Below, one piece after another: positions 43,241 to 56,622 of a stretch of 64,000 bases of DNA. The notes under the pieces were generated by a model. That model had not been told where the DNA came from. It made no database searches and was given only the letters and a program-made list of their open reading frames with translations. The stretch spans positions 186,001 to 250,000 of the forward strand of contig JAEUWY010000005.1 of NCBI GenBank assembly GCA_022059125.1, given 5' to 3'. Source of the DNA: Corynespora cassiicola. Its lineage: Eukaryota; Ascomycota; Dothideomycetes; Pleosporales; Corynesporascaceae. A program made the position numbers and the translations under genes. How positions within the stretch are numbered: the stretch's first letter is position 1; every line of letters starts with the position of its first letter.

Positions 43241-44422
43241 GGAAGCAGCGCAAAAAAGAGAGACAAGAAAGGGACGTGATGTGTTAGCGGGAGGGTTGTT
43301 GACGAAATTAGACGCAATGGGCTGACTGACGGACTAGCTACTACGGTGTGAAAGAGCAGTGGGAAAAAAATGCGGGGAAAGTATGAAACTAGTCGGATGC
43401 AAGTGGAGAAGGAGGGAAATGAGCATGTGTGCGGAGGGCGCGGATGAGGACCAAAAAGAGATGGAGAGAAAGAAGGACAAGGAAAAGAAAAAGCAACCGA
43501 GATGCGTTAGGGAACAAGCTTGTTGGAATGCAAGTCAGTTGATTAGTGATGGAAGGGAGGGATGATGATGGTGACGAAGAGCGGAACATGAGACGGAAAG
43601 GTCCGGTTCAGGTTGCTCGGTCGCTCGGTCAGTGGTCGATACCCCCCAGGCTTTTGCTCCCCAGCGACTCGTTGCAACGCGCGCGCCTCATCACATTCGA
43701 ATCCGCAATCCACAGCCACGGGATGCGCGGCGCGCGCCCCAACTGCCGACGACACACATGCAGCACGACGACACACGACACACGACCCCAAGGCTCGACG
43801 AAACAGAAGCAGAAGCAGAGAAACCCACCCCACCCACCACCCTGAGCCACCTAATCCACCCATCCATCCACCTGTGCAGCCACCAAGCCACAAACATGGC
43901 CCCAACGAGGGGTCCCACATTCCAGGGTCCTGACTTGTCTTGCCCTGTCCCGCTCCTCGACGAAACTCTGCGTACTCGGCCCGCCTCGCGAAAGCGAAAG
44001 TGAAAATGCAGAAAAAGTATGATGTGATGAGAAAGCATGTTTGTAACACGAAGTCAGGCCACGTCCGGTCACTTACTCACTCAGACATGCACCATTGACG
44101 CTGAGCTGAGGTGTCCCGACGCTGCGACGGGCAGGGTGTGTGCCTGTTCGGCGGATGACCAGCTGAAAAGGAAAGGGAAGGGAAGGGGTCAGGGAGAGGG
44201 TCAGGGTTTAGTGGAGCTTTCACATTCATGGCTCGGCGGTTCGTTCGGACGGGGTCCAGGCAGGGTGCAACTATGTGTGTGCGTGCCTCCTACCTACCTA
44301 GCCACAGCTGCAGTTGCGCGTGCATGCGCTTGTGTAAGCGGTCCAGCATCCAGGTGTGAATGGCGGCGGCGGCAACGGCCCTTTTGTTTTCTTCGTCCCC
44401 TTGGTAGTCTTGTTGTTGAGGA

Positions 44423-44423
44423 G

Positions 44424-44454
<31 letters not shown>
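44423..44454. repeat. (GGCA)n microsatellite, second copy
   Basis: About eight tandem GGCA tetramers on the plus strand. Confidence 0.9.
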
Positions 44455-47400
44455 CAAATGCAGGTAGGCAAGGCAAAGCGTCCGTGTTTCCCGCCACCGC
44501 CTTTCGACCCTTTACTCGCCGACTTTCTTTTGAGGGGAAAGGGCCTTTGTAGCTCAAGGGGGGTTCCTTGCATACAGATAGCCAGACTCTTGTGCGGAGT
44601 CGACATCACGGATGTAGGCTGTCGCTGTCGGAGGTTTTGGGGCGCGCGGGCGCGGGCGCGAGTTTGCGCTCGGATGCCGACAACGACCCTTGGGCATTGA
44701 CTGCCTGACTGCCTGACACATGTGTTCAAGCTGCTACTGCCAGAGGCAGAGATGGGAGCGGACGAAGCGGACGAAAAGGAAAAGAGTTTCGTGCCAATAA
44801 TCAATCTTTGTCGGGGGGTTTTTCGTTCGTTTGAGCGAATGCATGCAACCCGAAATACTCCAAGGGCCCAAATGAAAGGCGCTGGATGGAGAAAAGGTTT
44901 CGAGCAGAAAAACGCCGTCTTCGTCTCCTCGCACTTTCGCTTTGCCGTCTTTTGCGCATATTTGCGTGGCAGGGTAGGGTTGCACATGGCAGAGCAGGAC
45001 ATGGCAGGGCATGATGGCAAGGCCATGGCGTCGTGTCTCGCCGAAGCTGCTCCCCCTCCGGCGCAGAGTAATCAATTCATCACTTTGGCGTACACACCTC
45101 GCTCCATCTAGTAGTCAGTAGTCAGTAGTCACATCTCTCCGCAAAAGCATACCCGCCGCAGCGCAGCGCCCTACGCCTGCCCTGCCCTGTGCCCTACATA
45201 CACGAACCTACCTGCACCCCGCGTCTTCGCAAAACAGCCAGCAGCTGGTAATAAAGAAGAGGGCAAAAATTGCGTGCATTGCAACGCAACTACCCAGCCA
45301 TTCCAATCACCCACCCCGGGCCTTGATCCAGCCCTCTGAGGCGATGCAGTCAGGCAAGGCGAGCAAGGCGGCTGTTCGGCCAAGCTTCACGTGTAGATCA
45401 GTGCGTGCGTGTAAAATGCGCTGCGCTGCGCTGCCCCCTCTTGAGAGGTGGTGCGGGCGCGCAGCAAAACAAGGGCCCAGCCCGCGCCGGCGCCGGCGCC
45501 AGTGCCAGCGCGAAAAGGCAGGGCTGGCCCTAGGGGTGCCGCGACCCAAGTGAGTTAACGTCGTCTGAGGGAAACGCATGCAGGGTCCAACGCATTCAGC
45601 GTGTCCCCATCGCACCGCACTGCCTGGCGCGATTCTGGTCAGGACTACACAGACGGGGAGGGTTCTCGTGCTTTGTTAGTATTTTGCGGGGAGAGGGGGC
45701 GGGGTTTATTGCGTTTGCAGACACGGTCCTCGTTCATCGGTTTGTCGCCGTTGTGTCTGGGGACGCTTTTGCGCGGGCGGGCGGGTCGGTTTGGGGGGAC
45801 AAGGTTTTCGTGGTGTGGTGTGGAAGGTTTTTGCCGTGGGGCGGCGGCGGCAGTCGTCTGTCTTGTCTGGCTGTCCTGTCTGGCCGTCTGGATGAAGTGT
45901 TCCGTTTGGGGTGGCGGGCGCGTTTGGAGGGGTCCGAGGGATTGCAGAGGCGCATGCGAATCGGATTGAGCTTGCGGGTGCGCATGAGCGGGTTGGAGAT
46001 GTGGTTGGGTTTGTTGGTGGATGGCGTGGTGCTGGCCCTGCGTGCGCGCAACCGCATATGGGGTAACCGCCTGGGACGCAGGCCTTGCCGTCCATCTCAT
46101 GTCACCCCAGATGTCAATGGCCACAGCAATGCACGGATCCTCACTCAGAGGTAAAGATGAGGGCGCATGCAAATACGTAACCGCAAAAAAAGGGGTTCAC
46201 GGCAGCCTCCGCCCATGAAATCTGCCGGAACTGTGTGCGTATTCTTTCTCTCCCTGCTCTTTCGCGCGCGCGCGCGCCCATCGGCATTGCTGTGCTTTGC
46301 TGCGCTTCGCTGCGGTGGGAGCGGTGCTAGACTCGGCTGCCGTCCCTCCCCTAAGCTCGGTCAGTGGTCGATGGTCCCTTAACCCTACGTCTCTCCCCAG
46401 ACCCTGTCCCAGTCATTCAAGCCATCCAGCCCGGTCGAAGCCAGCCAAGTCCGTCATTCAAGTCAGAGGGACGTCGTCGGCCATCGGTGGCTCGCCCGCC
46501 TGGCAAACCCAAGGTTACTCGCCGCAGCACCATGGTTTGGGCGTTGCGGCACCCGCTCTTGTTGCCCATCTGACAGCACATGCGGGGCAGCCGACGCCTG
46601 CTGGACGGCGCACGGCTGACTGGCTGGCTAGACGTCTCCGTCCGGTCAGGACGAGAAGGAGAAAAAAAGGTTTCTGTATCTCTAGTCCACGGCCACGGAC
46701 GGTCGGCGCCGTGGCGCAACATGTCTCCCTTTTTGTTTTGCTTTCGCTCCGTCCCGGATAGGGGACCAGTAGTGGCTGGTAGGCAGGTGGGTGAGATGCG
46801 TAGGGACAACACGTATCGTCCGGCAAGGCTATCCATCGAATGGCATGCCCGACGGGGACAGACCAGTGGGAGGGTGGTTGATGGCTAGTGCATATGTGCA
46901 TGTAGGCAGGTAGGTGGGCGTGTATGTAGTGTACGAGCTGTCATGCGTGTTGCAGTCAAGGAGGGAGCTCTGAGGGGGAGCCGGAGTCGCAGATTGGGGG
47001 CAGGTGGGAAGGAGCGAGGGCGCGAGGGCGCGAGGGCGAAGGAGCTGAGACCAAGAGTTCTCCAGCCGACGACCAGACCCGCCCTCTGCAACGGTGCCGT
47101 TTTCTTTGTTTTCGGTCGCCTCTGCCGTCTGCTACTGTGCAAGACTGTGCTATGCCATGTTATGCCATGCCATGCTTCGGTCTGGTCGGGTCTGGAGTGC
47201 TCGCATCGCAATGTCCGGCGAGACACGACACCCTCAGCCCTCTCGTCCCGCTTCGCCCCCTCTCCCCATCCATGCCCTCGCAGCGAGGGCACAAGGAAAG
47301 AAACTTGTTGGGAGGCCGTGATGCTGCCTGCCTGGCTGTCAGGCGCATGTGGCTATGCGCTGTAGATCGCACGTGCCGAGTGGTGGGACAGACAGGCACC

Positions 47401-48422
47401 GCCCATCGGGTTCTCAATAACCATCGCATCACAGCAGATCACTTCGGAGAGAAAACCAGTCATGGCGGGAAAATAAAGGTTGCGTGTGTGATTGTTGAGC
47501 AACTGCCTAGATAGATGGACCCGGATCAGGCCAGCAACAGCCTGATCGCCCTATTTTCCCCCATTGGGTAAAAAACAACACATGGCCTTACAAGGCATTC
47601 GGTTGGTTTTGGTTGCTTTGCAGCTGTCTGTTTGCGAACATGGCGGAGATGATGGAAGGCCAAACAAGATGTGCGTGTGTGAATTGGACGAGACAAAAAA
47701 AAAAACTTGTGCGCCTGCGTTTACCAGGGCGGGGTATCCATGTTTGCCCATTATCCTTTCCCCCGACTCAATTGCCCCCCTGAACCTTTCGTGGATGCAT
47801 CATGCATCCATGCATGCGTCCAATCCTGAATCATCGACTCGATAACGCCCAGCCAAACGGCGGCTCGCCGATGCTGGGAAACGGGAAACTAGAAGCTGGC
47901 TGCTGACGAAAGCAGCTGACTGAAGTGGAGAAAAAGGCCGACATGATACCAAACAGTAAAGAGCCAGCCGTAGGGCAAGATACACATGTCGAAGTGAAGA
48001 AGAGCGAAGATAGGAGACGAATCGAATCGAATCGATGACAACGGTATGGTATGGGTTCGCGGCGGGGTCGCGGCTGCCGTCAGGTGAATCCAGAGAAAAA
48101 GAAAAAAAGGGTACGACCCAGAAAATATTAACGCCTCATCCTATCGTAGCCATGACGGCATGCGTCTATTACTCGCACACTCGCAGCCGGAAATTTTGGG
48201 GGGTAGTAGTAGGAGTAGTAGTAGTAATAGTCAAACATGTTCGCTTCGTGATCCGTGGACGCCTTGCTCCCGATTGAAAGTCAAATTTGTTTTTTTTGTC
48301 GTGCATCGAATGCAGGAGTGGTCCCGTGGCGCGAAGTTCTGGGAATGTGAAAATGAACATGAAAAAAAAAAGGTTGGGGTATGCGAGAAAATTGGAACGT
48401 CGCAGGTGAGGGCAGAGTGCCT

Positions 48423-49385
48423 TCACGACTCGTATTTGCGCTTTTCTCCACTCGCGGCAATGGCTAGGGCGTCTAGACCATACGACGAGCCCACCGAGTA
48501 ACTGTGGGCCATGGAGTAAGCCGTGGGATCCGGGTATGGCGAGCGTTGCGAGTATTCGCTGTATGCGTCGACGGGCTGGACAGCCGGGGCCATGTAGCTC
48601 GATGAGGGGCTGACGGGAAGCGAGGGGTCCACCATGGACAGCGACGAAAGCGAAGACATGGAAGACTGGATGGGCGCGGGCTTGGGGCGCTTTGCCTGCA
48701 CCTTGGCCTTCTTGACGCTGCTGTCGACGCCCTTGGAGGCATTTCGGCCGCTCTGGTGGGTGCGGCGGTGCTGCTCCATGTTGTCCTTGCGGGTGAAGGC
48801 CTTGTTGCACTCCGGGCAGAAGGCGTCCTTCTTGCCCGTGTGCTTTTTGGCGTGACGGGCGGCGTGGCCCGACGTGGTGAAGTAGTCGTTGCAATTGAAC
48901 TGCTTGGCCATGGGGCAAGGGTAGCTGTTCTTTTTGGAGCGCGGGTTCGCTGACGCTGACGTGGACCGGCTCTCAGTCGGCTGCTGGGGCCTGAAGTAAG
49001 CGCCCTGGGGCGCGGCTTGTGCATGGTATGGCAAGGGTCCAGAGCCCTGCGAAATGGGCGGGTAGGCCGAGTGCAGGTCCTTCTGCGAGGGGAAGAAGCT
49101 GCTTTGGGGGAAGACGGGCGAGGCCATGGACTGATTGGGGATGCCGTCGAAGCCAAACTCGGGGGTGATGGGCGAGGGCGTCTGCATGGTGGTGGAGTCT
49201 GAAGAGTCACTGCGCACGAGCTGCGGTGTCGGCGGTGAGCCTATGGGTGACGAAGCGTAGCTCGAGGTGCGCGACGGCAGCGAAGGGGAGAAGGAGTGCA
49301 GGCGGACAGGCTGGGGATGGGGGGGAGGATCCGAGCTGTCGTTGAGGAGCGAGATGCGGCGACCAGAGGAATTCTTGCCGTCCAT
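48423..49385 (-). CDS. flbC: C2H2 zinc-finger transcription factor, FlbC-like
   Basis: A 320-residue intronless frame starting MDGKNSSGRRISLLND. Residues 1-150 are Ser/Pro/Gln-rich (SPIGSPPTPQLVRSDSSDS, TPSPITPEFGFDGIP), typical of a transactivation region. Two zinc fingers follow. The first is atypical: C157-x7-C165 with H174, H178 and H182 (YPCPMAKQFNCNDYFTTSGH). The second is canonical: C190-x2-C193-x12-H206-x3-H210. A basic patch (VKKAKVQAKRPKP) may be a nuclear signal. The C-terminal 90 residues are Ser/Tyr/Pro-rich and end SGEKRKYES. The finger pair looks like that of FlbC, the Aspergillus regulator of conidiation, as I recall it; the DNA-binding class is sure, the name is moderately sure. 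It is alone in about 18 kb, which fits a developmental regulator with extended control DNA. Confidence 0.75.
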   Translation of the reverse strand: MDGKNSSGRRISLLNDSSDPPPHPQPVRLHSFSPSLPSRTSSYASSPIGSPPTPQLVRSDSSDSTTMQTPSPITPEFGFDGIPNQSMASPVFPQSSFFPSQKDLHSAYPPISQGSGPLPYHAQAAPQGAYFRPQQPTESRSTSASANPRSKKNSYPCPMAKQFNCNDYFTTSGHAARHAKKHTGKKDAFCPECNKAFTRKDNMEQHRRTHQSGRNASKGVDSSVKKAKVQAKRPKPAPIQSSMSSLSSLSMVDPSLPVSPSSSYMAPAVQPVDAYSEYSQRSPYPDPTAYSMAHSYSVGSSYGLDALAIAASGEKRKYES

Positions 49386-51611
49386 GATTTCTTAGGTGGT
49401 CGCGGCCCAAACACGCGCCGACGGGTGGAATGCTGCCAGTGTGCGGGGGAGGGACTGGAGGGAGGGGGCGTGAATGCGGCGGCACGTGAAAGCAGCCGGC
49501 TTGGGTGGGCGGTGGCAGTGGTGGTAGTGGTCCGGGTGGGCAATGCAGCACGCAGGTGGTTGACGGGCGCACAGCACGGCGGGGAGCACGGTAGTATTTG
49601 TAGGGCGACGGCGACGGCGGCGGCGGGGATGGGCGAGATGAGGCGAGTATTACGCACACTGGCGGTAATGGGGCGGGAGGGTGAGGTCTGGGGTGGTGGA
49701 ATCACAGGATCGCAAGACTGAGCAGCTCTGGGAGCGGGACAGGCGTTCAGCTTTATGAGCCGGGCGCGCGCGGCAGGGACGAGGGCCGGGCGGGCTGGTC
49801 GTTGCAGGACTCGCAGGCGTCGCAGCAGGGCAGGCGGGCAAGCAGGCGGGCAGCAGGGCAGCAGGGCAGCAGGGCAGCTTGGGCTGGGCCGGGGTCAGGG
49901 CTGGAGCAAATTCGATGCACAATCCCATCTCTGCTGCGCGCCGGCCCTAAAGTGAATGCCATGCGGGACCCAGGCCACTAGCGCGGTGCCGCCTTGGTTC
50001 GACTGTTCCACTGTTCCACACGTCAAGCCACGGCTCTCTCCCAGGGCTGCCCTGCGATCGCCGCCGCGCGCTGCCCGCCAACGGCATGGCGCAGGCCCGG
50101 CCGGGACGCGGTGGGATGCCGCCAGAGGTGGGATGCGGTGCGCCTGTCGTGGTGTCGTGCTGTCGTGCTGTCGCGAGTCCAGTCCTCCCCTCCTTCACAG
50201 CATCCAGCACGCCAGCGCATAAAAGCCGCTCCAGGGCGGCTGCCCACCCCTCGCGGAGGCCCTCCGGCGACAGCAAGGCCTGCCCGGGCTCTTCGGCGCG
50301 CGACAGCCAATGTCGAGGGGCGGATCTGACGCCGCTAGCAAAGTGCATCGATCGATCGATCACTGCGCGCGCAAAACAATCTCCAGGGAACAGCAGCCAG
50401 GCAGGACAGGACGGGCACCAGCAACGGGCAGCGCTGGCAAAGGCAGGGCAAATCAATAACGCTCCAATTGGCGCCCAGCCCTGGTGCTCAAGTCGTGCCA
50501 GCTCACGCGCCCGCCGTCTCCGCGCGTACGCACAAAGCAATTCGACTCCGTGCCCTCCGTGTTTGGGAGCTAGCAGCACCAGGCATCGCGATCACAGCCG
50601 GGCGCTGAATCGGCTGCCAAAGCCGGCTGGCCTGACAGGTGCGCCGTCGCCTCTGCTCCCAAGGCCCTGCCCGAGGGCTCTGGACCGGCCGGCCTGCAAG
50701 CACATGAGCCCTCTGCCACTCGACCCGCCGCCGCCGCCGCCGTCGCCGCCCCCGCTGGTCCTCAAGGGGCGCGCGCGGCATAAACGGCCACGATGCTTGA
50801 CGTAATTCAGCAAATGAGACCCTGAGCCCGCACCCCTGGCGCGCTAGCCCCGTTCCGGCTTGGCCCCGTCGCGACTACTCGCGCCTGCCATCGAGAAAAG
50901 CGCGGGCAATCTAGACTTGGACTCTATCCCGACGTCACCCCCTCCCCACCCACCGCCTGGCCTCGCCCTCCCACCAGCCACGCCCCCGATCCCCCCCGTT
51001 CTGCGCGCTGCATGCACTCTCCACCGCTCGGCCAACCGTCGACGCCGCGCCCTGGGCCCCCCTGCCCTGCCCTCGTTTCCATTTTTACGAGCTCCAGTCC
51101 AGCGCATCCACCGCCGGACCCTTTTTCCAAGGTTTCCCCCAAATAGCCGGCTGCCCTCCACGCGGACGCCTCGAGTCCGCCGCCTGGATCTCAGATCGCG
51201 GTGCAATCGCCTGATCACCACTCCCTGGCCAAGCCTCGCCTTTGCCCATCGTGCCCATCGCTGATTTGCGCTGCTGCGCGCCCCTCCCTCCGGCCCTACT
51301 CGCGCCCCTACTTGCGCCCTCTCATCGCGATTGCTACCCCTAGGGACCGTCAACATGATGCCCTTTTCGATCCCCCATCCGGTTTCAACATGCAGGGCAC
51401 GCGCCGAATCCCGTCCCTGACTCCCTGCTTTCTGCCCACCCGACACCGCCAAACTCGCCTGCCGTCCTTGAAATCTCTGATTCCCATTCTGCACCCGTGA
51501 CGTCGGTGGCTTTCGAATCAAAACGCAGGGAACCGCCCCGAGGAACTGGATCCTGTTGCCTGTTCGGGAACCCCACGAGAGCCCACTGAGCCTCGCGACC
51601 TCGCCGCCGAC

Positions 51612-51640
51612 CAAGGTCCAAGGTCCAAGGTCCAAGGTCC
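51612..51640. repeat. Four tandem copies of a 7-nt unit (CAAGGTC)
   Basis: Heptamer repeats CAAGGTC/CAAGGTC in direct succession. About 240 bp further on (51860-51900) a second short array based on GATCTCT occurs. Confidence 0.8.
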
Positions 51641-54600
51641 TCGAGCCTCAAACTGCCTGCCACTCACTCAACCAACAACTGCTCGCCCGACAGCTTCCGC
51701 CCAGCTCCGCCGCCTCACTGCCCTCGTCCCGCCTTGTTGACCTCGTCAACTGGCCACCGCTCCCGTCGCACCTCGAGTCCCAACCGGCCCGGCTGCCCTG
51801 CTGCTGCTGACCTGAAATCCTGCACCTCCCGCTGTAGTCATTATGCCTCTCACCACCGATCTCTGATCTTGAATCTCTGATCTCTGATCTTCTGTCCCGT
51901 CTCACTCGCCCTGTGCCATACCAAGCCACACGCATTGCTCCTTCCCGCTCCACGCCCACCATCCCGTGCTGCCCTCTTTGACCTACCACAACCGCTGGAT
52001 TCCCCCCACCCCTAATCCACGTGGATGGTGTCAACCTGCAGCCAGTCCATCTCGCATGAACTGGATGGCCATCGTGTCCGTGGCGCACGCGAGGACGAGA
52101 CAAGTCCAACCCGGTGCTACCACGCCTTCCTTCAAGTCCACGGCGTTTCGTCCAGCTGGACACGGGAGACTCGACTCTGGCATTAGGCTAACCCCCAATA
52201 ACTCTCGTCCACGGATGAGACGTTCCTCGACCATAGGAGGGGTGCAATGAGACGTGGCCCAGCGCTTTTGCAACGGGCGCCCGCGATTGCGGCTTGCACG
52301 CAACCACCAGTCAGCCAGCCGTCCCGTTATCTTGGTACCATACCCGGCCCAGCCATCAGACCATTGGCCCATCTAGAATAGACTGTGTGAGCCCTGTGAA
52401 TTCCTTACAGACGTTGTGCAACACGCTCGAACGTGTGCGCAAAGCCTGTTGGCATGGGCCATATGCACTCGCCGGATGACTGACTGGTGTTGCATCTGAT
52501 ATTCCACACCGCCCAATGTATCTCGATCTGCGCCAGTGTCCACAATCAAACCGTGCATGGCCAACTCATTTCCAAACTCCTTCCATCACAACACGTGTAG
52601 GCAATCCCAGACTGACTCGGAGCTGAAATTGGGCCTCCATGGCCGCATCCGTCCGAGTCTCGTATACCATAGCCATACTAACCACGCCAGGCCATTTGAC
52701 GTGTGCTGGACATCTCGGCGGCTTCATTTCCTGCTCGACTGTCCTCTTCGCTAGCTCGAGGCGCCTGCACCTCAGGCCCACTGTTTGATTACTATCGGAG
52801 GTCTAGATTTCCTGTACTGTGTAGTAATGGGCAGGTCCCTTCTGGTCAGCGCCGTAGTCTCCTCCGACGAGAAACCTCCATCTCGCAACGAGGTTAACGC
52901 CTCGGATAAGGTCCCTCCACAAGTCGGTTGTCCCGATTAGGAGTGCCATGGTGCCACACCCAAGGGTGGCTGCAGCTACACCGCAGTAGGGGTCGGCAGC
53001 GTGCTTGAAATCCGCTCGATACATGTACAAACCTTACCTCGAACCCGAGAACCTCATGTTCTGGCTGCAGACACCGCGTCTGTAGCCAACGTCTCATGCC
53101 TATATCAAGCAACCGGCTGCAACTCCGGGCTACATCACACCACATGTGCATCCGAGGTCCTTGGCAACGCCCACCGAGCCTCGCCAGAGCTTGAACTTTC
53201 CCGTTGATGGGCTAGCCCTCAACCTGCTTGCGAACCATTTCGATGGCGCCGAATGATGCCCTGCGGATCGGTCCCGGCTGCACGTCCAAATGCCGCCAGC
53301 ATCTGATCAGTCAATCCGAATGCGGTTCCTAGCCAATGACCCCGGTTCTGATGCTCCGCTGAGTTTGCACATCTTTTGAAGGTTTCTCAGGGCCCACCAG
53401 CTTGTCGACATGAACGGTTCACACGCTGCGGGTAACGCATTCCGTGCAGAAACGTTTTTTTTTTCAAACACAAAACAGGTTCTTCTCGCGTGTGTTGCAA
53501 TGCGGCCGGCGCTATGTAATTCTGATATTCAGATGACGTCACAGGATCGTGAGTACGGATGAGGACCCAGAGTTCTCCGACCGCGTGGCACTGCTGGTTA
53601 CGCCACTCAGGGTAAGTCTTCCCCACTCGGCGCAGATCCAAGGGACCACAATCGCATACCGGCACCTCGAGTCCCCTCCCCCCCTCTGCTTTCTGCCTTG
53701 GTGCACGCCGTGCCGACAAGCCCCGGGCTCACAACTGCCGCTTATCCTGAAGCGTGCAACTCCTCTAGTTATAGTGCCCGGCCAATTGGCGACGTGCAAT
53801 ATTCTTCTACGATATTCTTCTCTCTTCGGAGCGTTTCATTTGTCGCAAATATGCGGCACGGGTGATTATGGACCGAAACACAGCAAACCGTCTCGCGCCG
53901 ACTTGGGCGCAAGGACAGTCTGTTGGTCGCGAAGAGGTTCCGTCGCCCAACTCGGAATGGTCAATTGACCGCTATTGGCATCCTGCCTGAACAATCGGCG
54001 ATCCATCTCCTGTTCCAGAGGCGATTGTCGGACGACTACAATGGCGGTCGACCTTTTTCAGAATCCCATGTTGAGAATCACGCATGAATCTGCAGACCCT
54101 TATTCCCGCGTGACAGTTTCTGAGGGACCGAATCCTACGGGCCCATAAACATTCCCCTTCACGTTACCATTGTGCGGCGGTAGGTTCTCCGCCGGCCCAA
54201 CTACTCCTTTGACTTTGCGACCGATCGCGATGCCATGCTGTAATGCGGCCCTATTGATGCGGCCTGCGATGCCGACACCCTTGGACTGAGTTTTCATTTG
54301 GACACGCTTGTTTTCCGAGTGCGGGACACAGGAGTCGCAATCGCCATTGCTGTATCAGAAAGAATCAAGGTACCCAACAGCTTCGATTCCCCGTGCTCAC
54401 GGCCTTTCCTCTTCAGCCCTGAGGAACGCCCGTTTCCAAGCCCGCCACCTCTTGTCTGGATGACGCTTTTCTTGGTCCTGTCGAGTTGCAAACCCTGGTC
54501 TAGCCCCTCCTGTGTGGCGGGCGAGTAATCGTATGAAGGCGCTCCCGGTCATTCGTGTCACCAAACGACCTCATACACCGAGGCGCTTATACCCCGCGGA

Positions 54601-55265
54601 TGCTGGGCTGCGTTCCGCGGGGGATCACGAGCATGCTACACATTGGCCTTCTTTTATGCCGTTTTCAAGGGTCCTTCGCTTCGGCAGGAGAATCTCTAGC
54701 GGATGCCTTATCTCGCGTAGAGCGCCGCCGGCATAGGATTGGCTCGGGACGGCTGTTCCGCTACCACAGTCGGTCAAGGTGCTGGCTTCTTCCTTGCTGC
54801 CCATGCAATCGACTGATTTAGACGAGCATCGATGCAAATCTTAAACGGTTGCTAGTCGAGTGGTAATGATGTTGCAAGAGCAGTGAGGTTACGGATATAT
54901 TGAAGCGGGGCAGCTTGACGCCAGTGCCTGGAACTATGGAGCTCGCAACGGCTCCGAACACTGACCCTCGCTGATCACAACATCCGCATCCCAAGACGGT
55001 AAATGGTCGACACAACTGGTACAGGCTCCCATCAGTTTTGGAAGCTCCGTCTGTCCATCACCTAGATGCTGCGCGCGTCTCGGATTGCAATGCGAAGGCT
55101 CCGCACTGCATGTCTCGTATGGGTGGAGATGGATGTAATGCATGGGAACAATGGCCAGAAACGTATATGGTTGAATTCGTTGCTCTCTTGTTTTGCTCTA
55201 CTTTTGAGCGGTTTCATGGATGGACAAGAAAAAATTTTTTTTGTTCGCCTTGGGTTCCTTGAAGT

Positions 55266-55288
55266 TGCGTGCGTGCGTGCGTGCGTGC
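55266..55288. repeat. (TGCG)n microsatellite
   Basis: Five to six tandem GTGC/TGCG tetramers, directly followed by CATCCATCC. Confidence 0.9.
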
Positions 55289-56622
55289 ATCCATCCGTCC
55301 ATGGCACCTCTCCCTTCCATTCGCCCTTGGGCACCATCAACAAATCCCTATCAACTGGTCCCAACCTTGGCTGGATATCCAGAAAGTAATCAAAGAACCA
55401 GGCGGGTTCCCATGTCATCCTGCTAAATCTATCCAGCCAATTCCAGAGAGGGAAGTATCTCAGGCTGCAATTTCAATCTCACCCCCTCCCCCAAGCCCAG
55501 GCCCTACCAAGTCAAGCGTATGACTCCTATCCTCCCGTCCTCCCTGCCTCCCTCCCGCCTTGAGTCGGGTCTCCTCTTCCCCTCTCTCCCTGTTGTTGGA
55601 TCAGAGTGCCCACGCCCGCGCCCACGCCCACGTCCGCGCCTGGGCGTTGTACGCGCGGCGTATGGGCGGGCGCGCATGCCCGGGCTCGCCTCGCCTTGCT
55701 GGAGGGGAGGGAAGGCATCCTACAGTGAGTAGGTTTACTGGCCTTTGTGTTTTGACGGAATGGTTGGTGGGTGTTCCCCTCCCCCTCATCCGACGATTGC
55801 TTGAGATGGATGTGCGTAGGCTGTCGATTCAAGTCAAGGTGTACAGTGCAGTGGGTGAATATGAGATCTAAGCATGGCATGATAGGTGGGCGGGCGGGCG
55901 CGCGATTGGACGGGCTGCGGGATAGATCTGCGCTGAGCCGCTATGTGCGTGGTGTGTGGCTGGTTGGGTCATTGGCTGACTGACTGGCGTGATGAGTGGC
56001 TGGATGTGACGAGTAGCTGGAATGGTATAATGGGCGTATTGGTGTACACGAATGGACGCCCTGGGGCTGGGATGGGGTGAGCTGTGGCTGCCGAGGGCCA
56101 GGGTTGGTTGTGGCAAGTGGTAGTTTTTTTTTTTTCCAGTACCATGATAACACAGTCGCGCATCGTCTTGTTTCCCGCTTCCCCCGCGCTTCCGTAATGC
56201 GGGTTGCGGGTTGCGACTACTAAGACTGAACGATGGGGCGGGAGAATAGATCGGGATAGCGCGGGGATGCGATCTGTGTTCTGCGGTCTGGTTCGGTCAC
56301 GTGCAAGTGTGGAGTGAGAAGAGGGTGTGGTGAAGTTTGGTATGGGCTATGCGGTTGCATTTGCTTGTTCGCTAGTTCGTTGGCTGTGTAGATCCTTTTA
56401 GAGGAAGTGGGGAAGGGAAAGAGCGTGTATAGCGTTTGTGCGGAGATGGGCATGCGGAGATGGGCTCAGCTGAGGGATGGGATGACAAGCTATGGGATGA
56501 TAGGGTTGTGCGGTTTATCACGGCTTGGGTGGAAAGGTGGGTACGGATACGGACGAGGGTCAGACGACACAATATGAGAGAGGGGGAGAGCTGAGGTGGA
56601 GTCTTCCATGAGAAGAAAATGT

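Larger units (their letters stand above)
40608..48422. other. 7.8-kb gene desert downstream of the C2H2 factor gene
   Basis: Lies between the 3' ends of NPA3 and the C2H2 transcription factor gene. I find no frame with a family motif or plausible splicing partner in either strand. Open frames reach 240 codons (44298-45026 minus) but are low complexity and Cys/Arg/Pro-rich. The region is dense in short tandem repeats (CA, GGCA, GC, TGCCTGCC, CCTA) and purine-rich tracts. Candidate contents are long UTRs, a non-coding transcript or regulatory DNA. No tRNA, snRNA or 5S gene was recognised. Confidence 0.55.

Noticed and set aside
43690..43720. tRNA B-box-like TTCGAATCC
   Set aside because: No A-box at proper spacing and no cloverleaf can be drawn around it. 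The similar TTCGATTCC near 54375 was dismissed for the same reason.
44298..45026. 242-codon minus-strand open frame in the desert
   Set aside because: It includes translated GGCA microsatellite (CLPACLPACL) and has no motif; better explained by repeat-derived open sequence.
50844..51635. 263-codon minus-strand open frame in the upstream desert
   Set aside because: Arg/Gly-rich noise with equally long competing frames on the plus strand; no domain, no plausible start context and no splice partner.
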